Program-made: the position numbers and the translations under genes | The notes under the pieces: model-generated | What the model was told of the DNA's origin: nothing | Database searches by the model: none | The model's input: the letters and a program-made list of their open reading frames with translations, nothing else | Shown here: positions 9,147 through 17,767 of the stretch, piece after piece | Layout of the letters: the number at the start of each line of letters is the position of its first letter | How positions within the stretch are numbered: position 1 is the first letter of the stretch | Source of the DNA: Haloterrigena turkmenica DSM 5511 | GTDB lineage: Archaea; Halobacteriota; Halobacteria; Halobacteriales; Natrialbaceae | Direction: 5' to 3' | DNA: 64,000 bases | Assembly (NCBI RefSeq): GCF_000025325.1 | Contig: NC_013743.1 | Coordinates: 1,054,001-1,118,000, forward strand

Positions 9147-9194
9147 TGCGGTGTATTTTCAACTAGGACCCAGACGCTTGAATTCGACCGTCTC

Positions 9195-9400
9195 ACGCCT
9201 CAAAGGTCGATTCGTTCGACACGCGAAATAGAGCTGCAGCGCCCATACATTTCGCATGGAATAATCGCCCATCAGGGCGGCGATTCTCGAGCGAACGTGC
9301 ATCGTTTTGCTTTCGTTCGAGGAGTGAGCGGACGAGTGGCTGCCACCGGGGGTTGCGTATATCCGACGTAGTGGCAGCCGAGAAAATCAATCGCTGATTG
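9195..9400. repeat. Non-coding hairpin element, copy B
   Basis: Counterpart of copy A (2676-2911). A 7-bp stem (9223-9229 with 9249-9255) encloses the same 'CTGCAGCGCCCA' loop although the stem bases differ from copy A. A second imperfect hairpin lies around 9262-9286, and a third, perfect 9-bp stem pairs 9338-9346 with 9371-9379. The right end 'GAGAAAATCAATCGCT' matches copy A. It fills the gap between the convergent methyltransferase and regulator genes. It could be a transposon relic or structured RNA. Nothing else is seen in 9147-9417. Confidence 0.55.
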
Positions 9401-9417
9401 GGTACGCGGAGAGCGTA

Positions 9418-10326
9418 TCACTGAGTCAAATCCCTCGCATCGAGCGGATTGGAGTCCGCTCTGACTGACGCGTAGACGCGCTCGGCCCACTCACGCGCGA
9501 TCGGGGCATCCGTATCGACGAACACCTGCATCAAGCCGGTGGTCTCCTCGTAGCCGCCGATTCCGACGCGTTCGTCGAAGAGCGCGAGTCCGTAGGGGAG
9601 TTCGTCGCGCGTTCGGAGGGTCAAGTGCCCGCGATCGATCGCTTCCCGGGCACGTTCGGGGTACGTCTCGAAGAATTTCTCGACGATGTGCGGCAGGTAG
9701 ATGATCTCGGTATCGGTTTCCTCGAACACCTGCTGGTGAAACTCGCCGAGGACCAGCGGCGCCATGTGAGTCGTATTAAATCCCCGGAACGAGTCGGATT
9801 CACTGACGAGTTCGATGAACCGCTCGACCGGTTTGTAGGGATCGTCCGGTTGGGCGACGGTAATCGTCGCGTCCACGAACGGTTCGAGGATGAAGTCCCG
9901 ATGATCATCACAGACCGCATCCAGAAGCGGCGTCATTCTGTGTGCGGTCCGCACGTTCGCCTCGAACCGGAGGACCTCCTCGGCGATGACCGCGCCGCGC
10001 CAGGTCAACTGAAATCGACCATCGACCTTCTCGACGAAGTCCTGCTCGTCGAGCCACTGCGTGTAGCGGTGGCTCGTCGCCCGCGAAACGTCGAGGCGCG
10101 CTTCGATCTCTCGGCGATCGAGCGGTTCTTCCAGCAGGACTTCGAGGACCGGGCCGTGCCTGACGATGTCGCCGAGCAGGTCCGTATCGACGCGGTCGCC
10201 CGCGGCGTCCAGACGCTGGCCCAGATAGCGACGGTTCCGTTCGTTTTCCAGGATCGCCTCCAGGATCGGCGAACCCGGTGGCGGACGGCCATCCTCCTCC
10301 GGTCGTTCGTCTCGGTCAGGACCCAT
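9418..10326 (-). CDS. Winged-helix regulator with FilR1-type C-domain (2)
   Basis: A 302-residue regulator. After a charged, proline-rich leader, residues about 20-110 form a winged helix-turn-helix ('LDRREIEARLDVSRATSHRY', 'WLDEQDFVEKVDGRFQLT'). The C-terminal FilR1-type effector domain contains 'ITVAQPDDPYKPVERFIEL', 'LPYGLALFDERVGIGGY' and 'VFVDTDAPIAREWAE'. It is about as long as, and clearly close to, the paralogue at 15245. The ATG at 10326 is used; a GTG three codons upstream is possible. It is divergent from the FAD oxidase at 10476 and likely regulates it. A motif shared with the other paralogue lies 33 bases upstream. Confidence 0.9.
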   Translation of the reverse strand: MGPDRDERPEEDGRPPPGSPILEAILENERNRRYLGQRLDAAGDRVDTDLLGDIVRHGPVLEVLLEEPLDRREIEARLDVSRATSHRYTQWLDEQDFVEKVDGRFQLTWRGAVIAEEVLRFEANVRTAHRMTPLLDAVCDDHRDFILEPFVDATITVAQPDDPYKPVERFIELVSESDSFRGFNTTHMAPLVLGEFHQQVFEETDTEIIYLPHIVEKFFETYPERAREAIDRGHLTLRTRDELPYGLALFDERVGIGGYEETTGLMQVFVDTDAPIAREWAERVYASVRADSNPLDARDLTQ

Positions 10327-10358
10327 GTGATCCACTCACTAGATAAAGGCTGTCACTG

Positions 10359-10373
10359 GTAGTAACTCTATCC
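10359..10373 (-). promoter_or_regulatory. Shared upstream motif (regulator 2)
   Basis: On the minus strand this reads 'GATAGAGTTACTACC', ending 33 bases before the ATG at 10326. The same 15-mer, with one change, lies 32 bases before the paralogous regulator at 15245. It may be an autoregulatory operator or a conserved core promoter element of this regulator family. Confidence 0.5.
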
Positions 10374-10475
10374 CGTGCGCGCTCCGGAATTCGTCTCACC
10401 GCCTGAAACGGTGCTCTCGAGGCCGAATCCTGTTCGATAGGTGAGGCCAACACCCGCGCTGTCGTCCACTTCTGT

Positions 10476-11909
10476 ATGGCACAACAATCTATCCCCACTG
10501 GACAGATCGAACGGTTCGAGACAGAATTCAACGGCGATCTGACTCGTGTCGATGATGCTGACTACGACGACGCTCGTTCGGTGTGGAACGGGATGATCGA
10601 CAAGCGTCCGTCCCTGATTGCTCGGTGCCGTGGCGTCGGTGACGTCATCAGCGCGGTGACCTTCGCCCGCGACCACGACCTGTTGGTGGCGGTCCGTGGC
10701 GGCGGGCACAACGTCGCCGGGACCGCCGTCTGCGACGACGGGCTCGTCATCGACCTCTCCGAGATGAGGGGCGTGTGGGTAGACCCCGATACGCGGACGG
10801 CACGGGTCCAGGCCGGCGCCACGTGGGCGGACGTGGACCACGAAACCCAGACCTTCGGGCTGGCGACGCCCGGTGGGGTCGTCTCGGAGACGGGAGTCGC
10901 GGGGCTGACGCTCGGTGGCGGCATCGGTCATCTCCGCTGCAAGCACGGCTTGACCTGTGACAACCTCGCATCCGCAAATCTGGTCACGGCGGACGGCGAG
11001 TACCTGACCGCCAGCGAGGACGAGAACCCGGACCTCTTCTGGGGACTCCGTGGCGGCGGCGGCAACTTCGGGGTGGTCACCGGCTTCGAGTTCGACCTCC
11101 ACCCTGTCGGCCCGGACGTGGCGATCTGCCTCGTGTTTTATTCGGGTGACCGGATGGACGAGGTACTGAAAGCCTACCGCGACTACGTCGCGGATGCGCC
11201 CCCGGAAGTCAGCTTGCTCACCCTGTCAGGTGTGCTTCCCGATGAGGAACTCTTCCCAGCGGACGCGGTGCACGAATCCAAAATAGCAATCGCGGGCTGT
11301 TACGCGGGCTCTGTCGCGGACGGCGAACGCGAACTGGCACCCCTGCGAGAGATCACCGAGCCGATCGCCGACTTCAGCGGGCCGATGCCGTACGTCGAAC
11401 TTCAGCAACTCTTCGACGAGGACTACCCCGACGGGATGCGCTACTACTGGAAGTCGCTGTACCTCGACGGCCTGCCGGAGTCCGCCGTCGATCGAATCGC
11501 CTACTGGTCCGACGTGGCACCGTCACCGCTCTCGACGGTCGACGTCTGGCAGTTGGGCGGCGCGATCGCCCGGGTCGGCGTCGAGGACAGCGCGTTCGCG
11601 GGGCGACACGCTCCCTTCCTGCTGGGCGTCGAAGCGAACTGGGAGCGTCCGGCGGACGACGACGCGAACGTCGAGTGGGTGCGCGACTGTCTCGAGGACA
11701 TGCGCCAGTTCTCGGACGGGTCGGTGTACCTGAACTTCCCGGGGTTCCTCGAAGAGGGCGACGAGATGATGCGGACCACGTTCGGGCCGACGTACGAGCG
11801 GTTGGTCGCGCTAAAGGACGAGTACGATCCGACGAACCTGTTCAGCCTCAACCAGAACGTCACGCCGTCCGAAAGCGCTCGAGCCGACGGTGGTGGGTGC
11901 CATGAGTGA
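10476..11909 (+). CDS. BBE-like FAD-linked oxidase (2)
   Basis: A 477-residue paralogue of the oxidase at 5392. It has the PCMH FAD-binding fold with the covalent-histidine motif 'RGGGHN' (H78), 'TLGGGIGHLRCKHGLTCDN', and a C-terminal BBE segment ending 'YDPTNLFSLNQNV'. As in its paralogue, the 'SETGVAG' segment lacks the second flavin-linking cysteine, although two cysteines occur a little downstream. It is divergent from regulator 2 across about 150 bases. Its stop overlaps the start of the small membrane protein gene (ATGAGTGA), so oxidase, small protein and TauE exporter probably form one operon. A truncated relative lies at 3044-3316. Confidence 0.93.
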   Translation: MAQQSIPTGQIERFETEFNGDLTRVDDADYDDARSVWNGMIDKRPSLIARCRGVGDVISAVTFARDHDLLVAVRGGGHNVAGTAVCDDGLVIDLSEMRGVWVDPDTRTARVQAGATWADVDHETQTFGLATPGGVVSETGVAGLTLGGGIGHLRCKHGLTCDNLASANLVTADGEYLTASEDENPDLFWGLRGGGGNFGVVTGFEFDLHPVGPDVAICLVFYSGDRMDEVLKAYRDYVADAPPEVSLLTLSGVLPDEELFPADAVHESKIAIAGCYAGSVADGERELAPLREITEPIADFSGPMPYVELQQLFDEDYPDGMRYYWKSLYLDGLPESAVDRIAYWSDVAPSPLSTVDVWQLGGAIARVGVEDSAFAGRHAPFLLGVEANWERPADDDANVEWVRDCLEDMRQFSDGSVYLNFPGFLEEGDEMMRTTFGPTYERLVALKDEYDPTNLFSLNQNVTPSESARADGGGCHE

Positions 11910-12147
11910 CCGGGACGCCGAATTCCCAGCCTTCGGGCGGCGGTCAGTGACAGACTGGATCGTACTGGTGAGTATACTGGTGGGAGCGCTGAGCGTTCTG
12001 CTAGTCGCTCCCGCAGTCGGTGAGTCCGGCGAGGCCGCTGCCACGCTCGGGTACATTCTGGCGGAAGCGCTCGTGCTCTACGTCGGATACGGGGTACTGA
12101 TGCGCGTTGCTAGTCCGACCGCCCGCGAAATACTCGAGAGTGCCTGA
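11902..12147 (+). CDS. Small two-helix membrane protein before TauE
   Basis: An 81-residue protein with two predicted membrane helices ('WIVLVSILVGALSVLLVA' and 'TLGYILAEALVLYVGYGVLM') joined by a short loop. The ATG overlaps the stop of the upstream oxidase by 8 bases, and the gene ends two bases before the GTG of the TauE/SafE exporter, which suggests translational coupling and a partner role for that transporter. Short hydrophobic proteins next to TauE genes are common in haloarchaea. No catalytic motif is visible. Confidence 0.72.
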   Translation: MSDRDAEFPAFGRRSVTDWIVLVSILVGALSVLLVAPAVGESGEAAATLGYILAEALVLYVGYGVLMRVASPTAREILESA

Positions 12148-12149
12148 CC

Positions 12150-13139
12150 GTGGAGCTCCTCGGCCTCGATATCCTGCTGATCGGTTTCTTCGTCGGATTC
12201 GGCCTGCTCATCGGCGTTCTCTTCGGGTTCTTCGGGATGGGCGGGTCGTTCCTCGTGACGCCAGCGCTGTTGGTGGTCGGATATCCGGCACCGGTGGCCG
12301 TCGGGAGCGGACTCGCGTTCGTCTTCGGCACCAGCGTCATCGGTGCGCTCCGACACCGCGATCACGGCCAGGTCAGCTACGCACTGGCGGCAGTGATGAG
12401 TCTCGGACTGCTGTTCGGTATCGAGATCGGCACTCGGATCGTGTTCCTGCTTGCGGGTCTCGGAAGCGCTGACGTCGTCATCAGCGCGGTGTACGTCGGA
12501 CTTCTCAGTGCGGTCGGGCTCTTCGTCCTCCGAGACGCTCGCACTGCCGATTCAGATGTGGAAACGGGCCGCGTCGCTACCGGCGTTCTGGCCATCGAGC
12601 TCCCACCGATGGTGTCGCTGTCCGGCGGTGCGACCGTTTCGGTGTGGGTTATCTTCGTCGTCGGGTCGGGCATCGGCGTTCTCTCTGGCTGTCTCGGCGT
12701 CGGTGGGGGGTTCCTCCTGCTCCCCGTCATGGTCTACGGGTTCGGCGTTCCCACTGCGGTCGCTGCTGGGACCAGCGTCCTTCAGATTCTGATTTCGGGC
12801 GCGTTCGGGACGTTCGTCTACGCCCAGTCGAACGCGGTCGAGATCCCCGTCGTCGCCGCGTTACTCGTCGGGAGCGCTTTCGGTGCCCGCATCGGTGTGA
12901 GTGCCACGCGTCTCGTAAACGAAGCGGATCTGAAAGGATACTTCGCGGGGATGCTGCTCGCTGGGGGCGCCGCCACCGCGTGTAAGCTGGCGAGCGACGT
13001 ATACGGGGTCGAACCGCTCGAGACGGGGAGTGTCGTCCTCATCTTCGGCACTGCAGTGCTGGTCAGTGGTGCGATCGTCCGTACGTCGATCGCTGCGCTC
13101 AGGACGAATCGACAGTCCGGGTCGCCACGGACCCACTAG
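12150..13139 (+). CDS. TauE/SafE-family anion exporter
   Basis: A 329-residue membrane transporter. It has two internally related halves, each with the family's glycine-rich helix: 'GFFGMGGSFLVTPALLVVG' near the N-terminus and 'GCLGVGGGFLLLPVMVYGFG' in the middle, for about 8-9 membrane helices. TauE/SafE proteins move small anions such as sulfite or sulfoacetate; the exact substrate cannot be told. It starts with GTG at 12150, two bases after the previous stop. As the end of an oxidase-small protein-exporter run it may export a product or sulfur anion linked to the oxidase. Confidence 0.9.
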   Translation: MELLGLDILLIGFFVGFGLLIGVLFGFFGMGGSFLVTPALLVVGYPAPVAVGSGLAFVFGTSVIGALRHRDHGQVSYALAAVMSLGLLFGIEIGTRIVFLLAGLGSADVVISAVYVGLLSAVGLFVLRDARTADSDVETGRVATGVLAIELPPMVSLSGGATVSVWVIFVVGSGIGVLSGCLGVGGGFLLLPVMVYGFGVPTAVAAGTSVLQILISGAFGTFVYAQSNAVEIPVVAALLVGSAFGARIGVSATRLVNEADLKGYFAGMLLAGGAATACKLASDVYGVEPLETGSVVLIFGTAVLVSGAIVRTSIAALRTNRQSGSPRTH

Positions 13140-13445
13140 CTACTCACGTGGCTTCGACTGGTACGATCAGGGAGTCCGACTGGTGGGCCGGTCACTGGCC
13201 CGATGTGATTTTTGGGGGCATCGCTGGGTGCGTTCAGTCTAATTGTCACAACTACGCCCCTGCACGGTAACAGATAACACGGTTCGCGTCGTACTCAGCG
13301 AATAGCGTCTGCTCCGATGACCCGGGGCCGGAGGAAGAATCCGTCGCGCTGGGCGCAACGACCGGAGGGGGTACGATGGCAACACCAGTAGCGATCGAGA
13401 CGGGAGCGGTACAGCGCGGTGACAGCGTCGAATACGGGGGGCGAG
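13140..13445. other. Intergenic, no supported gene
   Basis: This stretch carries a possible TATA element ('AGATAAC') near 13268 and a 25-codon frame (13377-13454) that runs into the start of the next gene. Nothing in it is convincing as a gene or repeat. Confidence 0.5.
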
Positions 13446-13862
13446 ATGGCTGACTTCATCGTGTACATCGACCGATCTACCGTCCGCGACGGGAAGCTTG
13501 ACGAACTCGAACAGGCGATGACGGAGCTAGTGGACTTCGTCGAGGCCAACGAGCCGCAGATACTGGCCTACGACGTCTACTTCGACGCCGACGAGGATCG
13601 AATGACCGTAATGCATATGCACGCCGAGCAGGCATCGCTGGAATTTCACATGGAGGTCGCGGGCCCGAAGTTCCCGCCGATCGGCGAGTTCATCGACCTC
13701 GAGTCCATCGACGTGTACGGCCACCTGAGCGAGGATCTCGCCCAGCGGCTGAGGGACAAAGCGACGGAGTTGGGAAGCGGACGTGTGTCAGTTCACGACC
13801 ATCACCGAGGTATCGGTCGCGTTCCGGACAGTCGAGTCGAAGGGGGAGTAGACGGTCGGTGA
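13446..13862 (+). CDS. Antibiotic-biosynthesis-monooxygenase-like protein
   Basis: A 138-residue protein with the ferredoxin-like alpha/beta fold of ABM-domain quinol monooxygenases. It begins 'ADFIVYIDRSTVRDGKLDE', has a helix, then 'QILAYDVYFDADEDRMTVMH' and 'HAEQASLEFHMEVAG'. Such cofactor-free proteins oxidise quinols or act as dimeric ligand-binding proteins. The last 30 residues are polar and not part of the domain. The ATG at 13446 is chosen because the domain starts at residue 2. It stands alone, converging on the winged methyltransferase. Confidence 0.78.
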   Translation: MADFIVYIDRSTVRDGKLDELEQAMTELVDFVEANEPQILAYDVYFDADEDRMTVMHMHAEQASLEFHMEVAGPKFPPIGEFIDLESIDVYGHLSEDLAQRLRDKATELGSGRVSVHDHHRGIGRVPDSRVEGGVDGR

Positions 13863-14010
13863 GAGACGGCCGAACGGGCGGCGGGGATGATCGGTGCGAC
13901 CCTCACGGGCCGTTCAGCGCGACGCCCCATCGTCACCGCTATTTTGAGACGGTCGAATTCGGACACACCACGCCCCAGCGGTCGATCCGTTCGACGGGAC
14001 GGAGTCGTCA

Positions 14011-15093
14011 TCACGGTCTGGCCTCGAGCACGAGGTTGAACGGCGTCTCGGTCGCCCGGCGGACGCTCGTGAACCCGCCCTCGGTAATTACCTCACGGAG
14101 ACGCGCTTCGCCGGCCTGGGCTCCCAGTACGGGGTCGCCGCCCTGGGCGAGCGAGTTCGGGACGCAGGCCATCGTCGAGGCGCAGTAGAACGCCCTGCCG
14201 ACCGGGTTCAGGTTGTCCTCGACTCGATCGTTGGCGAAGGGCTCGACCAGCATCCACGCCCCGTCGTCGGCGAGCGTCTCCCGGACGTGCGACGCCACGC
14301 CGACCGGATCGCCCATATCGTGATACGCGTCGAACATCATCACGAGGTCGTAGTCGGCCCCGTCGAACTCCGTCGCGGTCGCCACCTCGAAGCCGATACG
14401 GTCCGCGACACCGGCGTCTTCGGCTCGCTTGCGGGCCACCTCGATCGAATGCTCGTGGTAGTCGACGGCGACGAACGCCGAATCGGGGTAGGCCTCGGCC
14501 ATGATAATCGTCGATGCACCGTGACCGCAGCCCACGTCGGCTACGCGCCCGCCCGCCTCGAGCCTCGCATCTATCCCGTCCAACGCGGGAATCCACTCGT
14601 CGACGAGACTCGTCTCGTAGCCGGGCCGGTAGAAGCGCTCGGTGCCGTGACACACGTCCGCGTCGTGTTCGTGCCAGCCAACGCCCGCGCCGGTTCGGAA
14701 GTCGGCTTCGAGCTCCGAGAGGCTCCGCTGGTACCCCATCAGCCCCTGGAACCCGCCGGCGAGGAACGCGGGGCTGTCCTCGTCGGCCAGCAGCGCCGCC
14801 TGCTCGGGTGTGAGGCCGTAGCGACCCGTCTCGGAATCGTAGGTGACGTAGCCGCCGGCCGCTCCCGCGGCGAGCCACTCGGCGACGTACGGCTCCACGG
14901 TGTCGGTCCGTTCGGCCAGCTCGGCGGGCGTGAACGGTCCGCCGTCGGCCAACGCCTCGTAGAGGCCGAGCCTGTCGCCGATAACGATCAGCGGCGCGTA
15001 GTAGGCCGCCCCGAGCTCGTTGACGGCCATTCCGACGAGTTCATCCAACTGTTCTTCGTCGACCGGTTCGTCGGCGGTAGTCGGTAGTGCCAT
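14011..15093 (-). CDS. Winged-helix class I methyltransferase
   Basis: A 360-residue enzyme. Residues about 20-110 form an N-terminal winged helix like that in plant O-methyltransferases and Rv2258c-type proteins ('GLYEALADGGPFTPAELAER', 'YVAEWLAAGAAGGYV'), which in relatives shapes the dimer and substrate pocket. The C-terminal Rossmann domain has motif I 'VADVGCGHGASTIIMAEAYP', an acidic residue in 'FVAVDYHEH', and 'MMFDAYHDMGDP'. The ATG at 15093 gives the usual start; longer in-frame starts (15132) are possible. It is divergent from regulator 3, which may control it. Confidence 0.86.
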   Translation of the reverse strand: MALPTTADEPVDEEQLDELVGMAVNELGAAYYAPLIVIGDRLGLYEALADGGPFTPAELAERTDTVEPYVAEWLAAGAAGGYVTYDSETGRYGLTPEQAALLADEDSPAFLAGGFQGLMGYQRSLSELEADFRTGAGVGWHEHDADVCHGTERFYRPGYETSLVDEWIPALDGIDARLEAGGRVADVGCGHGASTIIMAEAYPDSAFVAVDYHEHSIEVARKRAEDAGVADRIGFEVATATEFDGADYDLVMMFDAYHDMGDPVGVASHVRETLADDGAWMLVEPFANDRVEDNLNPVGRAFYCASTMACVPNSLAQGGDPVLGAQAGEARLREVITEGGFTSVRRATETPFNLVLEARP

Positions 15094-15198
15094 ATCTGGA
15101 CAGTGGACGGCGACCGTGTTGGCCTCATTCACGGAGATTCCGTTTCACGGACTGAACGCCGTTTCAGTGCGCGAGAGTGACTGTCTCATCACGTACGA

Positions 15199-15213
15199 GA
15201 TAGAGCTACTACC
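15199..15213 (+). promoter_or_regulatory. Shared upstream motif (regulator 3)
   Basis: 'GATAGAGCTACTACC' ends 32 bases before the ATG at 15245. It differs by one base from the motif at 10359-10373, which sits at the same distance before the paralogous regulator on the other strand. Confidence 0.5.
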
Positions 15214-15244
15214 GTTGCTACCCTACCCCGAGCTAGTGACTGAC

Positions 15245-16141
15245 ATGGACGTTCCCGAAGACGACCAACTCACGTTCAATCCACCGGCATCGCCGATCGT
15301 AGAGGCGGTCATGCAGAACGCGCGGAACCAGCAATACCTCGGTAAGCGCCTCAACGCGGCAGGCACCCGCGCCGACCCGGACCATCTCGGCGACATCGTC
15401 CGGCACGGGCCGGTTCTCGAGGCGCTCCGAGCGGAGCCCCTGGATCGCCGCGAGATCGAGGATCGCCTCGAGGTTTCGCGGGCGACGAGCCACCGCCTGA
15501 CGAGGTGGCTCGACGAACAGGGGTTCGTCGAGAAGACGGACGGTCGGTTCCGGTTGACGGGTCGCGGCGAGGCGGTCACCGACGAAGTACTCCGGTTCGA
15601 GGCGAACGTGAGCACCGTCCACCGGATGGGGCCGCTGTTGGACGCGATCTGTCCGCATCACGCGGAGTTCGCCATCGAGCCGATGATCGATTCGACCGTG
15701 ACGGTCGCTGAACCGACCGTTCCGGACCGGCCCGCCGAGCGGTTTATCGAACTCGTCGGCGAGTCGGAGACGTTCCGGGGGTTCAATACGACGCATCTGG
15801 CGCCGCTGATGATCGGCGAGTTCTACCAGCGAGTGTTCGACAGCACCGAAGCCGAACTCATTTACCCACCGGACATCGCCGAGAGGCTGTGTGAAACGTA
15901 TCCAGTCCGCGTGACCGAGGCGGTCGATCGCGGACAGTTGACCCTCCGAACCCGAGAGAAGCTCCCCTACGGACTCGCACTCTTCGACGAGCGCGTCGGA
16001 CTCGGCGGCTACGACGACGACACGGGACTGATGCAGGTGTTCGTCGACACGGACTCGCCCATGGCCCGCGAGTGGGCCGAACGGGTCTACGCGTCGATCG
16101 AGGCGGACTCGACGCCACTCGACAGTCTGACGGAGCAGTGA
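15245..16141 (+). CDS. Winged-helix regulator with FilR1-type C-domain (3)
   Basis: A 298-residue regulator, collinear with the one at 9418 throughout: 'SPIVEAVMQNARNQQYLGKR', helix-turn-helix 'LDRREIEDRLEVSRATSHRL', then the effector domain with 'TVAEPTVPDRPAERFIELV', 'LPYGLALFDERVGLGGYDDD' and 'VFVDTDSPMAREWAE'. It starts at the ATG at 15245; the frame runs open upstream, but that part lies over the divergent methyltransferase. Its neighbour is a methyltransferase rather than an FAD oxidase, so the paralogues appear to have been paired with different targets. Confidence 0.9.
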   Translation: MDVPEDDQLTFNPPASPIVEAVMQNARNQQYLGKRLNAAGTRADPDHLGDIVRHGPVLEALRAEPLDRREIEDRLEVSRATSHRLTRWLDEQGFVEKTDGRFRLTGRGEAVTDEVLRFEANVSTVHRMGPLLDAICPHHAEFAIEPMIDSTVTVAEPTVPDRPAERFIELVGESETFRGFNTTHLAPLMIGEFYQRVFDSTEAELIYPPDIAERLCETYPVRVTEAVDRGQLTLRTREKLPYGLALFDERVGLGGYDDDTGLMQVFVDTDSPMAREWAERVYASIEADSTPLDSLTEQ

Positions 16142-16363
16142 AATCTCTCGCAGGGGCGGACAGCTAGTACTACGATCTGTCGATCAGTCTATTTTCAGAC
16201 GATCGGATTCGGACCCTCACGAGAGCGAGCGACGACTGCCGGGCCGACCATCGAGACGTGACATTCCTTTGACCGAAACACCGCGACGACGCCCACTTGG
16301 CGGACGCCCACCGTGCAAACGCACGCCCCGAGCATTTACCCGATAATCTAATATTCGGCAGTG

Positions 16364-17665
16364 ATGGTCCGAACCGAAGCCAACAGAAACCGCTGGTTGA
16401 TCGCGCTCTCGGCGATCGCGATCCACCTCTCGATCGGATCGATTTACGCGTACAGTGTCTATCAGAACCCGCTTCGCGACGAGTTGGGATGGGCGATATC
16501 CGACGTCTCGCTGGCCTTTACCGTCGCGATCGTCTTTCTCGCGCTCTCGGCGGCGTTCCTCGGGGGCTTCGTCGAGAACCGCGGACCGCGGACCTCGGGA
16601 CTGATCGCCGCCGGGACCTTCGGGCTCGGGATCATCGGCGCCGGCCTCAGCGTCCAGCTCGAGACGTACGCCGGCTTCATCCTCACGTTCGGCGTGATCA
16701 GCGGGATCGGCATCGGGCTCGGTTACATTACCCCGATCTCGACGCTCGTCCAGTGGTTCCCCGACCGCCGCGGGATGGCCACCGGGATGGCCGTCATGGG
16801 CTTCGGCGCCGGGGCGCTCGTGACCGGCCCGGTCGCGAACTACATCATCGAGGCCGCGAGCATTCCGGTCGCCTTCTACGCGCTCGGTGTCGCCTACTTC
16901 CTGCTGATGGCCGCCGGCGCGAGCTACCTGAAGAAGCCGCCGACTGACTGGGTCCCGGCGGGAATCGACGAGAGCGAGATCGACACCGCGGACAACGAGA
17001 AGGGGGTCTCCGTCAACACGGACCTCGCGGAGCTCACCGGTAGCGAGGCGCTGCGGACGCCGCGGTTCTACCTCGTCTGGCTGATCATGTTCATCAACAT
17101 CTCGGCGGGGATCATGCTGCTGTCGGTCGCCTCGCCGATGACCCAGGCCATCACGGGAGTCGAAGCGGCGACGGCGGCGTCGGTCGTCGGCCTCATCGGC
17201 ATCTTCAACGGCGGCGGTCGGATCTTCTGGGCGACCACCTCCGACTACATCGGGCGGACGACCACGTACGGCGTGTTCTTCGGCCTGCAGATCGTCGCCT
17301 TCCTGCTGATGCCCCAGCTCAGCAACCTCTGGCTGTTCTCGAGCCTGATGTTCCTGATCATCACCGCCTACGGCGGCGGGTTCGCCTGCCTGCCGGCGTA
17401 CCTGGGCGACCTGTTCGGAACGAAAGAACTCAGCGCCATCCACGGCTACACCCTGACGGCGTGGGGCGCCGCCGGCGTCGCGGGGCCGATGCTCATCTCG
17501 GAGATCGTCGAGCGGACCGGTAGCTACGTGATGGCGTTCTACATCGTCACCGGAGCGTTGGTCGTCGGACTGGCTTCCGTGGCCGTCCTCTACGTCCGAA
17601 TCAAATCCGTTCGCGACGCGCGCGGCGGTCCGAGTCGCCGGCCGTCCGAGCAGGCGACCGACTGA
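16364..17665 (+). CDS. MFS transporter, oxalate/formate antiporter type
   Basis: A 433-residue 12-helix major facilitator. The loop motif 'QWFPDRRGMATGMAVMGFG' is typical of the OxlT/monocarboxylate branch, as are the first helix 'SIGSIYAYSVYQNPL' and the helix-11 segment 'LTAWGAAGVAGP'. A hydrophilic central loop (about 195-235) separates the two six-helix halves. A GTG codon precedes the ATG used. It lies just upstream of formate dehydrogenase genes on the same strand, so transport of formate or a related acid is a reasonable inference, but substrate residues were not tested. Confidence 0.9.
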   Translation: MVRTEANRNRWLIALSAIAIHLSIGSIYAYSVYQNPLRDELGWAISDVSLAFTVAIVFLALSAAFLGGFVENRGPRTSGLIAAGTFGLGIIGAGLSVQLETYAGFILTFGVISGIGIGLGYITPISTLVQWFPDRRGMATGMAVMGFGAGALVTGPVANYIIEAASIPVAFYALGVAYFLLMAAGASYLKKPPTDWVPAGIDESEIDTADNEKGVSVNTDLAELTGSEALRTPRFYLVWLIMFINISAGIMLLSVASPMTQAITGVEAATAASVVGLIGIFNGGGRIFWATTSDYIGRTTTYGVFFGLQIVAFLLMPQLSNLWLFSSLMFLIITAYGGGFACLPAYLGDLFGTKELSAIHGYTLTAWGAAGVAGPMLISEIVERTGSYVMAFYIVTGALVVGLASVAVLYVRIKSVRDARGGPSRRPSEQATD

Positions 17666-17767
17666 TCGTCGGCGCAGTCCCGCGACGGAAACGCCACGCG
17701 GCGTGATCGCGCGCCGTGTTCCGGTGCCGTGCGAAAGCCTATCCGTCGCGCCGGCCAACCGTGACGC

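Noticed and set aside
13377-13454. A 25-codon frame running into the ABM-domain gene
   Set aside because: Too short, no ribosome-binding site and no recognisable sequence.
13940-14005. Possible third copy of the hairpin element
   Set aside because: Only about 25 bases near GGTCGATCCGTTCGAC resemble the left end; no hairpin loop or right end is present.
16217-17758. Long minus-strand frame opposite the MFS transporter
   Set aside because: Arg/Asp/Gly-rich translation with no domain; the plus-strand transporter explains the region.
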